The notes below the pieces were generated by a model. The model was not told the DNA's origin and ran no database searches. It saw only the letters and a list, made by a program, of their open reading frames with translations. A program made the translations under genes and the position numbers. A DNA stretch of 64,000 nt from Bacilli bacterium (GTDB taxonomy: Bacteria; Bacillota_I; Bacilli_A; RF39; UBA660), in the NCBI GenBank assembly GCA_900772415.1, contig CAAHEC010000022.1, forward strand, positions 4,615 to 68,614, given 5' to 3'. Shown in pieces: positions 24,303 through 33,706 of this stretch. Positions within the stretch are counted from its first letter, which is position 1. Each line of letters opens with the position of its first letter.

Positions 24303-26620
24303 TCAAAGAATTCATCAAAAAAATCTTCATCATCTTTTTCTTTATTATTCATTATTTTGTCTTTTTCTTCATTATTAGTATACGTATTATCTTTAACTAT
24401 TTCAGGTTTTACATCTTCCTTAACTGGTTTTAATGTCTCTTTATTTTCATTTGTATCTTCATCATCCAAAGATAAATCCTCTAAATAGTCATCCATTATA
24501 TCATGTTCCTGTTTTTCTTGCTTTTTATTAAATGGATTAAGTTCTATTTTATTGTCCTGCTTCATATCTTCTACAGTAGGTTTTTCTGATGCAACAGCTT
24601 CATTTTCTTTAGCCTCGTTATTAGCTTTTTCTTCAGCTTCTAGCTCTGCTATTCTCTCATCAATTTTCTTAATCATCTCATCAATATTTAAATCCTCATT
24701 ACTATTTGTATTCATAAAAGGATTAACCTGCTTATTTTGCATTTCAAATGGATTAGCGTTATTTGCTGAAGCAAATGGATTGCTTATTGGAGTGCCAAAA
24801 GGAGATGATTGTCCAAATGGAGATGGTCCAAATGGAGAAGATTCAGATGAAAACAACTCATTTCTTTTTTCTTCTTTTTTCTTTTTTACAAATTCTCTTA
24901 TATCAAATAACTTAATTGGTTTTTGTTCATGTGTTGGTAATGTAGCCTTTGGAACTCTTTCATTGTTTTTACCATGACCAAAATCAGTATTCCAAAATGG
25001 TAAAAATTTAGTTCTAAGAGGAGGAAGACGATGTTTTAGTACTAATACTTCATCCTGTTTAAATCTTTGAAGCTCAGTAACAGTAATAAGTGGTCTTGTC
25101 TCTTCTTTTTGATCTTTTCCTACTTTTACTATCTTATCACCACATAACTTACTAATTTCTTCAAGTGCTGATAATTCACCTGTTAAAAGGTATAATATAT
25201 TTCCACAGTTACCACGAATTGTTTCGGCATCTTCATTACCATAAACTTGTTTTAACTGTGCAAAGTTTTGAATAATCATTGTCATTCTAATTTGTCTTGA
25301 ACGTGCTGCTGTAATCATGGTTGTAATATCCTTAAACTTTGGCATATTAGCAAACTCATCAAGTAAAAAGTTTGTTCTTATAGGAAGCTTACCACCATGC
25401 CTTTGTGCCACTGCAATTAATGATTCATAACATTGTTTTATAAATATGGTTGCAAGAGCATGATATGTTGTTTTCTCATCTTGTATAATCATGAAAATAG
25501 CAGTTTTTCTTTCTCCTATTGTTTCCATATCAAAATCACTACGAGATAGCATTTCCGCCAAATTTTGAGTAACAGCAAATACCTTTATTTTTTGTTTTAA
25601 AACAGATTCAATAGAGTTCTTAGTATCTTGTGGTGCATTAACTGTTCCTAATGCGTTTATAGCAGCAGGACTTGCAGGGTCTTTAAATTTAAAATATTCT
25701 TTAGCATATGTTGAAGCTCCTATTTTTTCTTCTCCAACAGTCATCATTAAATTAACGGTTGATATACTTATTTCATCTTCTTTAGCATCTTCAAACATAC
25801 CAAGAGAAAGACCCGTTAAATAGTCAGCTGCCGAATTAGTCCAGAAAGGATCATCAGCTTTTTCATCCGTTGCTATGTTAATAGCCATATCATTTAAAAG
25901 TTCATTCGCTTTATCTTGATTACCCTCTTTATAGTATTTATAAGGAAGTGTATAAGGATTCCAACAACTACCGTTTTTAGGATCACGAAAATTAACAACT
26001 ATTACATCATATCCTAAATCCTTTAACATTTCTCCATTTTTTTCAAATATTTCACCCTTAGGATCAGTGATAACCATTGATTCACCTTTTTTTGCTAAAA
26101 GATTTACCAATGGGTTAATTACCATCTGAGTTTTACCAGATCCTGTTGCACCAATAACAAGCGAGTGTGATTCACCATTATCAACATATACTAAATTCTT
26201 TTTCTTATCATAAACTAAAGGAAATCCAGCTGAAACCGATTCCTTTGCCGTTATTTCAACAGGTTCAACATCCTTGAATTTTTTATATTCATCTTCCTTG
26301 GCAAACCTACCAAAACCATTTTCTTTTTTGCCTTCTTTAAATCCAAAACCCTTTTCTCTAGTATAAAAATGTGATGAAACACTTGCTGTTAAAATAACAA
26401 TTGCTAATATCCAAAAAATAATTGTATATCCTAAATATGGTGGGAAAAAACCTTTTATAAAATTAAATGTAAATGGGATAGGATTTGTTTGTGCATTAAC
26501 ATTAGTATCAGTAATATGATATATATTTACGACACATAATGAAACAATTACCAAAAGTAATAAACAAGCCCATAAAAATGTCACTACATCCTTTTTTTCT
26601 GCTCTAAATTTAAATTTCAT
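24299..26620 (-). CDS. VirD4/TraG-family type IV secretion coupling ATPase
   Basis: Coupling protein of 773 residues. Two N-terminal membrane helices (about 11-33 and 62-82) precede the ATPase, with Walker A GATGSGKT (157-164) and then MVITDPKGEIFEKNGEML. The Walker B/TraG motif region reads FLLDEFANMPKFKDITTMIT. Such proteins dock substrates at the secretion channel. Beyond residue about 590 is a disordered tail with repeated NPF/SPFG motifs, then a Glu/Asp/Lys-rich stretch of about 130 residues. The tail is unusual and may bind substrate or partner proteins. No relaxase is present in the window, so the substrate is unknown. Confidence 0.92.
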   Translation of the reverse strand: MKFKFRAEKKDVVTFLWACLLLLVIVSLCVVNIYHITDTNVNAQTNPIPFTFNFIKGFFPPYLGYTIIFWILAIVILTASVSSHFYTREKGFGFKEGKKENGFGRFAKEDEYKKFKDVEPVEITAKESVSAGFPLVYDKKKNLVYVDNGESHSLVIGATGSGKTQMVINPLVNLLAKKGESMVITDPKGEIFEKNGEMLKDLGYDVIVVNFRDPKNGSCWNPYTLPYKYYKEGNQDKANELLNDMAINIATDEKADDPFWTNSAADYLTGLSLGMFEDAKEDEISISTVNLMMTVGEEKIGASTYAKEYFKFKDPASPAAINALGTVNAPQDTKNSIESVLKQKIKVFAVTQNLAEMLSRSDFDMETIGERKTAIFMIIQDEKTTYHALATIFIKQCYESLIAVAQRHGGKLPIRTNFLLDEFANMPKFKDITTMITAARSRQIRMTMIIQNFAQLKQVYGNEDAETIRGNCGNILYLLTGELSALEEISKLCGDKIVKVGKDQKEETRPLITVTELQRFKQDEVLVLKHRLPPLRTKFLPFWNTDFGHGKNNERVPKATLPTHEQKPIKLFDIREFVKKKKEEKRNELFSSESSPFGPSPFGQSSPFGTPISNPFASANNANPFEMQNKQVNPFMNTNSNEDLNIDEMIKKIDERIAELEAEEKANNEAKENEAVASEKPTVEDMKQDNKIELNPFNKKQEKQEHDIMDDYLEDLSLDDEDTNENKETLKPVKEDVKPEIVKDNTYTNNEEKDKIMNNKEKDDEDFFDEFFE

Positions 26621-26663
26621 AAGTTTCCTCCTAATCTAGGTAATAATTCCTCTTATAAAAACA

Positions 26664-26694
26664 TTATACCAAATATTTAAACTATTTGGTATAA
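26664..26694. repeat. Perfect 12-bp inverted repeat between the lipoprotein and VirD4-like genes
   Basis: TTATACCAAATA (26664-26675) and TATTTGGTATAA (26683-26694) are exact inverted copies around 7 nt. On the minus strand it is followed by ATG and a short T-run, so it may be a terminator between the two genes. It also contains TATAAT, so an operator overlapping a promoter for virD4 is possible. Confidence 0.65.
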
Positions 26695-26700
26695 CTTTTC

Positions 26701-27420
26701 TTAATATTCTAATCTATTATTTTTATACTTTTTATATAATATTAAACTTACTATTGATAAACAACCTAAAACTAAAATAATTGTTAAAATAGTAAGGAAT
26801 GTGTTTTTTATTTTCTTATTTCTGTTTTGATGTTCAACTCTTATCTTGTTTTTATTTAAATCATTTTTACTTATTTTTAAATAAAAATCTTTATTAGTTG
26901 TGTTTTCATCATAATTCCATATATAAGTTTTGTTTTTAATACTATCCGCATTATTTTCTAAAGCTTTAACTGGCAAAGTAAGTTCAAGTCTTATTTTATT
27001 TAAACTTGGCCAATTAGAACAATTTTCACAATATGGTATATATTTTGTGTCGTTTTTTATTATTATATATTTATCATCTTCCTTACAACTTATATGTTGA
27101 TATACATATTGATTAAAACCAGTATTTTGAAAGTAGGAACAAATATCTTTATAATCATTTGTAAAAAAAGCTCCACTTTCTTTTTTCCCTTCAATAGTTT
27201 CGCTTTTATATCCTCTAAATTCAAGGGCTTTTGAGTAATTAGATAAAACGGATTCTATCATTTGTTTTATAGAATATCGATCATTTTTGAAAGCTACCGT
27301 ATTAGTAAGTACGGTAACTTTTTCATTAACATTTCCATCATAGCCTACTTTAACTTCGCTTTTAGTAGTACATCCAGTAAGTAAAACAATTAATAATAAC
27401 ATTAAAATTCTTTTTTTCAT
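26701..27420 (-). CDS. Lipoprotein with C-terminal membrane helix, secretion-system associated
   Basis: Protein of 239 residues with a lipoprotein signal peptide ending in the lipobox LLTGC (Cys at about 17). The extracellular domain contains two close cysteine pairs (CSYF..., CENCSNW). A membrane helix follows near the C-terminus (LTILTIILVLGCLSIVSLIL) and then a short basic tail. It begins 9 nt after the hydrolase gene stops and sits where the VirB8-like PrgL lies in the Enterococcus pCF10 prg operon, but I see no VirB8 resemblance. Family unknown. Confidence 0.75.
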   Translation of the reverse strand: MKKRILMLLLIVLLTGCTTKSEVKVGYDGNVNEKVTVLTNTVAFKNDRYSIKQMIESVLSNYSKALEFRGYKSETIEGKKESGAFFTNDYKDICSYFQNTGFNQYVYQHISCKEDDKYIIIKNDTKYIPYCENCSNWPSLNKIRLELTLPVKALENNADSIKNKTYIWNYDENTTNKDFYLKISKNDLNKNKIRVEHQNRNKKIKNTFLTILTIILVLGCLSIVSLILYKKYKNNRLEY

Positions 27421-27429
27421 AATTTCCTC

Positions 27430-30400
27430 CTACTGTGATTGTCCAACGTAAGTTGTTTCCGAATTAATATACATAGCTGGATTTATTAATCCTTTTCCTA
27501 TTTGACATTTTGCAGTGCTTCTTTTATAAGTATTTAAAAGATCTGTATTTTGTAATTCAATATGTAAGTGAGGTCCAGATGAACTACCAGTATTTCCACT
27601 AAAACCAATTTGTTGCCCTTTTGAAATTACATCTCCGACATTAACTTGCCTACTACTTAAATGAGCATATACAGTTTTATATCCATTTTGATGATCTATA
27701 ATAACATATATACCATATGAGTTCCAGCCATTATCACAAGCTCTTTTTTTATAACAGTTACTGTTATAATCTCCTGTTTCTGATACGACTCCACCATCCA
27801 TAGCATATATACTCGTTCCTGTTTTCATCTGTAAGTCTACTCCTCCATGACAAACTCCACTATTATATTTTGGAAAAGAAGGAGAATTTCCATCATTTGC
27901 ATATGATTTTGAAGTATTATCTGGATTTGTAGGATTTCCTAAATATCCAGTTGCAACACCTGGTTCACCAGTTGTTGAAATTTTAGTTGCAAAATCAGGA
28001 GATTTTGGGCCATAAATTATATACCAATTATGTTTAGTTCCATTTGAATCAACTAACCAGTTTTTATCCACAAAGTCATATATGTTATATGTACTAGAAG
28101 TTGTTTTTTCTTTACTAAAAGGATCTGCTACTTTAACTTCTCCGTTGCTTGCTATTCCTCTTAGTACAATCCAATGTCCTCCATTCGTAAATGGACTTTG
28201 TTGTTGTACATTAGCAACTACTAATGCACCATTTTTTAAAGCCTTTATTATGGAATCTGCGCCAGTTTTAGAAACCTCAACCTCTTCATAAGTAAATCCC
28301 GAATGAGTATTCGATATTTCAGTAAATAGATTGTTATATGATCCTGTTCCTACATTACAAGCTCCTCTTGATAATGCCTCATCATTTGCCTTAACAGGAT
28401 CAAGCTTTTCATCTGATAAAGTGCTTACTACCATTGCTAAAGATGTAACACCACAACCAGATGTACAAATTGTATTTTTTCCTGTTGGGTTACTATAGCA
28501 TCCACTCATCCAATCCTGTGCACCACAAAATGCAACGTCAGGATAATCAGTTTGATAGTAATATGTAAATAATTCATCAGGTACTCCAGCATTTCCTAGT
28601 ACACCAGATGTACAAGTAACTTCCCCAGGAACCGCAATAGAAGCAAAATCCCCATCAACCGTAATTAATGATAAATTTGAATATTGATCTCCTAAAATTG
28701 TTGAATATAATGTTCCGGCTGTGTAATTTGATAATTCATCATGAGATAAACAGTTACCCTTTTGACAAAAATCACAAATACCAGTTCTGCTAGCACAATA
28801 AGAACCTGTTGTCTTTCCACTTTGATTGTCATATATAAATAAATTTTTAGTATCTTCCCATGCACTTGTCATTAAGGCTCGAGTAGCCTCATCAATAGCT
28901 GGCCTTTTAGCTCCATTAATTTTATCTGGACATCCAGTATCAATGTCACAAAAATCCTGATCATTTGTATTACTTCTTATTGGAATTATGTAAGAGCCAT
29001 CATCTGTTTTAGAAGTCTTCCAACCCATCGTTTTCCATCTTGAAAGTGCAAAACTTTTTGCAGCTACCATTTGAGTTTTAACTCTTTCAATATCAGAATT
29101 AGCACTAACCCCTATTTCTTCGTATGTAACACTCATTATATATTTATCCAAAGTAATAGGAGCACTATACTTACTTTCGCAGTCTTGAACATTTTTACCT
29201 GTTGTACAACTTTCTACCTTTACATCTACTAAGACATTTGATTTTAGCAATTCATCTATTTCAACTGTACCCGCAGATTGATAAGACACCGAACAAGATT
29301 TATTCTCATAAACATAATCTATAAATAAATCTTTTTTATCATATAAATCAATAATTATTTCTTCTATTAGTTCATTTTGTTTATCAGGACTTACAGAATT
29401 TATCATTTCTTTATATCCATTATATCCGGTAAATACTTTTTCATCAAATCCACTATATCCCTTATCCTTAGGAAAATAAGTCTCCATTAAATATTTTCTA
29501 AATCCATCTTTGTTTGAACCGTTCAATTCCTTTAAAACACGTTTTAACTTTCTTCTTATCTTAGCTTTTCTAAATGGGTAAAGATAAGGATCTACTACAG
29601 AAGAGTCTTCATTTTCATCTACAATATCTTCATTATCATCATCTGATTCACTTACATCATCAGAATCATCATTATCATCTTCATTTTTGTACTCATTTCC
29701 TGCTCCTAAAATACTAGTTACGTTTCCACTTTGAAGGTTATCAAAGTATGGATATAAAACCGTAGCCATTGCAAGCGTGCCATCGGCATTAGGATATTTT
29801 GCAAATAATTTTTTTAATTTATCAAGTGCTTTTTGATCCACTTTTTCATATTTTGAATAGTTATCTTCATCGTTAACATCTCCTCCTACACCTGGAGTTA
29901 AAACACTTACAAGTAATATAATACCTATTATAAGTACTATAACACCAAGAATTATAGCACTCCATGGAAGAGTAGATATAAAAAGCTTTAATAAACCTTG
30001 AGTAGCTTTTGCAGCAGCCTTTCCAGCTTTTGCAGCAGCTTTTCCTGCTTTCTTAGCATTTTGTACTGCTTTTTTTCCCTTTTCTACAGCATCCTTGCCT
30101 TTATTAATTGCTTGTCCTGCTTTACTATTATTAAATCTATTTTTTGCACCATTTTTAATACCATTTTTAGCTCTATCCATCATTTCTTTTGGATTTTTTG
30201 GTCTATTATTCCATTTGTTTTTTAAATCATCTCTTTTTTTATCCAAAGCAGATTTAGGAGATTTTGAATTTTTATTATCATCTTTTTTTTGTGGTTTATT
30301 ATCATTTGGTTTTTCAGATTTATTTTGATTATCTTTATTTGAATTATTTTCTGATTTATCTTTTTTATTATTATTTTCATTTGGTGTATTTTCTTTATCT

Positions 30401-30981
30401 TCTTTTTTGCTTTCTTTTTCATTTGAATTATCTGAATCATTATTCTTGTTTGAATTATCTTCTTTGTTTCCAGATTCATCTGGCTTATTGTTGTTAGAAT
30501 CTTCACCATTATCTTTTTCTGTTTGGTTATCATTGCTATTGCTAGGTTCTTTATCTTCTTTAGATTCAGAATTAACATCGTCTTTTGCATCATCCACATT
30601 AGAATCATTTTCTTTTGATGAATCTTGCGATGAACTTTCTTTTTTACCTTCCGAATCGTCGTTTTGTTGTTCATTTGAGTCTTCTAAAGAATCTTCTTCA
30701 TCTTCTAAATTTTCAGTATTACTATCATCATTTTCATTATCAGCAGAAATATCATCCATATCATTATTGGATTCAGAATCATTATCAGAAATATCTTCTA
30801 TATCATTATTATTTTCATTTTCATCCTGACTATCATCTACTAAATCATCTTGATTTTCTTGCCCATCAGAAGAAGCTTTTAAATTTCCTTTTATTTCTCC
30901 TTCTAGTTCTACTATAACATCATTGAAATTAAAATCATTATTAGAATTATTTACAGTTTTATTTTTATCTTTATTATTCAT
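27430..30981 (-). CDS. Large T4SS cell-wall hydrolase: acidic tail, membrane helix, SpoIID-like, C39-like and M23 domains
   Basis: Protein of 1183 residues (start at 30981, chosen for GGATGGTG upstream). Residues about 20-250 are an Asp/Glu/Asn/Ser-rich, probably cytoplasmic, disordered region. A Lys/Ala-rich segment and a membrane helix (about 337-362) follow. Outside lie a SpoIID-like domain (from about 610, TLDKYIMSVTYEEIG and QMVAAKSFALSRW), a C39-like papain-fold domain (CGVTSLAM near 839, GGHWIVLRG near 935), and a C-terminal M23 LytM peptidase (HGGVDL near 1045, HLHIE near 1138). This is the VirB1/PrgK position. PrgK combines LytM, SLT and CHAP; the SpoIID/C39 combination is different. 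It should open the wall for the channel. Confidence 0.88.
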   Translation of the reverse strand: MNNKDKNKTVNNSNNDFNFNDVIVELEGEIKGNLKASSDGQENQDDLVDDSQDENENNNDIEDISDNDSESNNDMDDISADNENDDSNTENLEDEEDSLEDSNEQQNDDSEGKKESSSQDSSKENDSNVDDAKDDVNSESKEDKEPSNSNDNQTEKDNGEDSNNNKPDESGNKEDNSNKNNDSDNSNEKESKKEDKENTPNENNNKKDKSENNSNKDNQNKSEKPNDNKPQKKDDNKNSKSPKSALDKKRDDLKNKWNNRPKNPKEMMDRAKNGIKNGAKNRFNNSKAGQAINKGKDAVEKGKKAVQNAKKAGKAAAKAGKAAAKATQGLLKLFISTLPWSAIILGVIVLIIGIILLVSVLTPGVGGDVNDEDNYSKYEKVDQKALDKLKKLFAKYPNADGTLAMATVLYPYFDNLQSGNVTSILGAGNEYKNEDDNDDSDDVSESDDDNEDIVDENEDSSVVDPYLYPFRKAKIRRKLKRVLKELNGSNKDGFRKYLMETYFPKDKGYSGFDEKVFTGYNGYKEMINSVSPDKQNELIEEIIIDLYDKKDLFIDYVYENKSCSVSYQSAGTVEIDELLKSNVLVDVKVESCTTGKNVQDCESKYSAPITLDKYIMSVTYEEIGVSANSDIERVKTQMVAAKSFALSRWKTMGWKTSKTDDGSYIIPIRSNTNDQDFCDIDTGCPDKINGAKRPAIDEATRALMTSAWEDTKNLFIYDNQSGKTTGSYCASRTGICDFCQKGNCLSHDELSNYTAGTLYSTILGDQYSNLSLITVDGDFASIAVPGEVTCTSGVLGNAGVPDELFTYYYQTDYPDVAFCGAQDWMSGCYSNPTGKNTICTSGCGVTSLAMVVSTLSDEKLDPVKANDEALSRGACNVGTGSYNNLFTEISNTHSGFTYEEVEVSKTGADSIIKALKNGALVVANVQQQSPFTNGGHWIVLRGIASNGEVKVADPFSKEKTTSSTYNIYDFVDKNWLVDSNGTKHNWYIIYGPKSPDFATKISTTGEPGVATGYLGNPTNPDNTSKSYANDGNSPSFPKYNSGVCHGGVDLQMKTGTSIYAMDGGVVSETGDYNSNCYKKRACDNGWNSYGIYVIIDHQNGYKTVYAHLSSRQVNVGDVISKGQQIGFSGNTGSSSGPHLHIELQNTDLLNTYKRSTAKCQIGKGLINPAMYINSETTYVGQSQ

Positions 30982-31029
30982 AAATACACCATCCATACTA
31001 ATATAAGATAATTATAGCATAATAGCTTA

Positions 31030-31056
31030 TAAAAAAAAAGATGCATAAGCATCTTA
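31030..31056 (-). terminator. Terminator after virB4-like gene, inside the secretion cluster
   Basis: AAGATGC pairs with GCATCTT around TTAT and is followed by nine Ts (minus strand). A TATAAT-like box just downstream could restart transcription for the hydrolase gene, splitting the cluster into at least two units. Confidence 0.8.
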
Positions 31057-32850
31057 TAAACCTCCACCAGAACCAAATGAATCTAATTCTGCTTCTGTTA
31101 AGGTAACATCTATTCTCATTCTTCTACTACCACAAACAAGTAGGGCTTCACCTTGATTATATCTTTTAATGCTTTCTTTTTCTTGTTCATTAAGGTCTAT
31201 TAACATTGCTAAATCTTCGGCTCCCTGCTTTTTAAGACCCATTATCAAATAATAAGAAGCATTATCAAATATAGCCTTTCCTTGAGTTAAAACTGCCTGA
31301 TCAGCAAAATCAGATGGTTGCTGCGTAATAAGTAATGTACCACTATTATATTTTCTAGCACGTCTTTGTATTTGTGCTAAAAAGTCAGCTCCTATCGTAT
31401 TATTACCGGATAATAATATATGTGCTTCATCAACCATCATTACAGTGTTAATAGATCTATCTAAGCAGTGACTCCATGCATATTTTAATATATTAAAGAA
31501 AAGAGCATTTCTAATATTTTCATCTGCATTCATTAAGTCCCTTATGTTAAACACAATAAATTTAGTTTGAGGATGAATCGTTGTATGTCCATCAAAATAG
31601 AATTTCAATTCTTTTACAAGCGGTCTTATTTTTAATTCTAGTCTTTCTAGTATATCTCTTTCATGAGTTAATTGATCACCATAAGCTTCTAATTTTCTTA
31701 TTAAAGTTTCGTACAAATCAGAAAATGTTGGATATTGTTCTGATGTTAGATTAGAAAAATCACTTTCAAATGATATTCCAAAACGTTGATATGTCATTTG
31801 AGCAATTTCACTGAACATCGTTAAAACATCTTCTGTAATTGTTGGATCATAATACTTCATAAAAGCTTTTAAAAATTGTAACGTTTTAGTAAGAACTGTA
31901 TATCCTAATCCATTTTTCAAATCTTCTTCATCAGCCTCTAATATTACCTCAAGAGGATTAATCATACCAAATTCTCCACCCTTACCTAAATCTATGAAAT
32001 CTCCTTGCATACGAGATGCCATTTCTTCAAGTTCTCCTTCTGGATCAATTACAACTGTCTTATAACCATTTCTTATATATGTTCTTAAAAGTAATTTGGC
32101 TGCCGTCGATTTACCACTTCCTGTTGTACCAAGTATAATCATGTTAGCATTATTACGATTAAACTCTTTTCTTGTTTGATATAAAAATTGGTTAAATAAT
32201 ATAACTCCCCCAGAAAAATCAGTGCCTAAAAGGCATGATGGTCCTGGATCCTTTAAGCTATCAAAAATAAATGGATACATAGCTGCTATGGTAGGAGTTG
32301 TAATTGGCGTTCCAATTTGTTCTTCTATATCTTGTTTAGGAAATATAGGTAAAATCGATTTAAGAACCTTTCTTTGCTCAAATCTTAAAGGTATTGCTCT
32401 TAAATCCATCGCTGATAAATAGTTTTTTATCTGTAATTTTTTTTGTTCTAATTGTTCTTTAGAATCAGCTGTTACAACAACATGCATTTGAAAATCAAAA
32501 ATCTTAGACTGATTAGTTGTAATCATTTGAATAAAATCATTTAAAGAATCATAATCTTGTCTTAATTGTTCTTGTGCAGTTTTATCGTTTTCTTTTTCGT
32601 AAGCTGTTTTTAATTCTGCCAATTGTTTATTAAGCATTTTTGACATAACCGAAAATGGTAATGGAATATGCTTAATAACTACTTTAACACCTGAATTATT
32701 TGTTATATCAGATAAAAAGCCAGGACTTATCCATCTAGGATATGAAATAACAGTTAAAATAGTACACCATTTATCACTTATTATAAATTCCGATGGTTTA
32801 AACTCTAATCCCTTAGGTGCAAGTTCTTTTTTTATATTAATATTTGCCAT
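31054..32850 (-). CDS. VirB4-family type IV secretion ATPase
   Basis: Protein of 598 residues. The N-terminal 200 residues correspond to the VirB4 N-domain. The ATPase has Walker A GTTGSGKS (241-248), then VVIDPEGELEEM. Walker B is MMVDEAH near residue 465, followed by FLAQIQRRARKYNSGTLLIT, typical of VirB4/TraE. It energises pilus and channel assembly at the membrane. Its ATG overlaps the stop codon of the upstream gene (TAATG), indicating coupled translation. Slightly shorter than many VirB4 proteins, but no essential motif is missing. Confidence 0.93.
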   Translation of the reverse strand: MANINIKKELAPKGLEFKPSEFIISDKWCTILTVISYPRWISPGFLSDITNNSGVKVVIKHIPLPFSVMSKMLNKQLAELKTAYEKENDKTAQEQLRQDYDSLNDFIQMITTNQSKIFDFQMHVVVTADSKEQLEQKKLQIKNYLSAMDLRAIPLRFEQRKVLKSILPIFPKQDIEEQIGTPITTPTIAAMYPFIFDSLKDPGPSCLLGTDFSGGVILFNQFLYQTRKEFNRNNANMIILGTTGSGKSTAAKLLLRTYIRNGYKTVVIDPEGELEEMASRMQGDFIDLGKGGEFGMINPLEVILEADEEDLKNGLGYTVLTKTLQFLKAFMKYYDPTITEDVLTMFSEIAQMTYQRFGISFESDFSNLTSEQYPTFSDLYETLIRKLEAYGDQLTHERDILERLELKIRPLVKELKFYFDGHTTIHPQTKFIVFNIRDLMNADENIRNALFFNILKYAWSHCLDRSINTVMMVDEAHILLSGNNTIGADFLAQIQRRARKYNSGTLLITQQPSDFADQAVLTQGKAIFDNASYYLIMGLKKQGAEDLAMLIDLNEQEKESIKRYNQGEALLVCGSRRMRIDVTLTEAELDSFGSGGGL

Positions 32851-33386
32851 TATGATAACACCGTCCCAAATTCAGTTTTTTCTCCTCCGTTTAAGAAATT
32901 ATCTAGTATACTTCTTAAATCATCATTATTAGCTTGACTAGATGAAAGTCCTGCATTAGCTAAACCATTTATCATAAGCCTTATTTTCTTTTGTATCATA
33001 TCAACATTCTTATCTTTAAATAGGAAATAGAACTCAACATCAGAAACATTATCATTAAAATCCTCAGCCTTACTTAAATCTTGATTAATAAGCTTTCTTA
33101 TAACTGGATTTTGAGCACTGTTATACATCATTTGAAGTTCAGCTATATAGACTGATATATCAACTGGTCTATCCGCTATAACAAGCCAAAATTCAAAATC
33201 AAGGGTGTTATAAAAGTCCTTTAATCCATCTATAACACCAAATTGTTCATTTTCTTCCATAATAAATATGTTTTTTGGGGCAACCTTAACACCTGCAACC
33301 TTAAATCCACTATCAAGCTCTATCATATTATTAATAATAGCTTTAACAGGAACAAAACTTTCAGTAGTAGAACTATTTGTACTCAT
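32850..33386 (-). CDS. T4SS cytoplasmic protein between VirB3 and VirB4 (TraC/VirB4-N-like)
   Basis: A 178-residue protein without membrane helices. Its central part (FGVIDGLKDFYNTLDFEFWL, then VIADRPVDISVYIAELQMMY) resembles the N-terminal domain of TraC/VirB4 ATPases. I infer a detached accessory domain rather than a broken virB4, because the VirB4 next to it has its own full N-domain. The start at 33386 is chosen for GGATGGTG upstream; it overlaps the end of the virB3-like gene by 14 nt and ends in TAATG with virB4. Confidence 0.7.
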   Translation of the reverse strand: MSTNSSTTESFVPVKAIINNMIELDSGFKVAGVKVAPKNIFIMEENEQFGVIDGLKDFYNTLDFEFWLVIADRPVDISVYIAELQMMYNSAQNPVIRKLINQDLSKAEDFNDNVSDVEFYFLFKDKNVDMIQKKIRLMINGLANAGLSSSQANNDDLRSILDNFLNGGEKTEFGTVLS

Positions 33387-33690
33387 CTTTAGCACACCAT
33401 CCTTTCCAAATTAATTGATTTTTATCTTTAAAGTAAAAATTACGTACATTTTGTATAACACACAAAACATTGTGATAATTTGCCACTGGAATTACTAAAA
33501 ATGCACATACAAGAAGTGGTAATAAAACCATTACTCCTGCAAACAAACTATCCGGTTGAATGGCTAAAAACAAAATAAATGTTATTCCCGCTCCAACAGA
33601 CGCTATAATTAAATCAATAGGTCTAAAAATATTAAATATCAATTGCCCTCTTTTAGAATTAGCTGCTATTAAATATTGTCCATTATTCAT
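33373..33690 (-). CDS. PrgI/VirB3-like membrane protein
   Basis: A 105-residue protein with two adjacent hydrophobic segments (about 27-43 and 49-70), flanked by a polar N-terminus and a basic, aromatic C-terminus (NVRNFYFKDKNQLIWKGW). This is the PrgI-family layout, the Gram-positive VirB3 equivalent that partners VirB4. It is overlapped at its end by the next gene, and lies 16 nt after the virB6-like gene. Confidence 0.85.
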   Translation of the reverse strand: MNNGQYLIAANSKRGQLIFNIFRPIDLIIASVGAGITFILFLAIQPDSLFAGVMVLLPLLVCAFLVIPVANYHNVLCVIQNVRNFYFKDKNQLIWKGWCAKDEYK

Positions 33691-33706
33691 TTTTTATTTC
33701 TCCCTT

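Noticed and set aside
24552..24977. 141-codon plus-strand open frame opposite the coupling ATPase gene
   Set aside because: Antisense shadow of the low-complexity tail; Ser/Phe-rich translation and no start signals.
30222..30829. Several long open frames on both strands in the N-terminal part of the large hydrolase gene
   Set aside because: They are shadows of Asp/Glu/Asn/Ser-rich codons of the real protein; they have no ribosome-binding sites and give low-complexity Lys/Ile or Leu/Ser strings.
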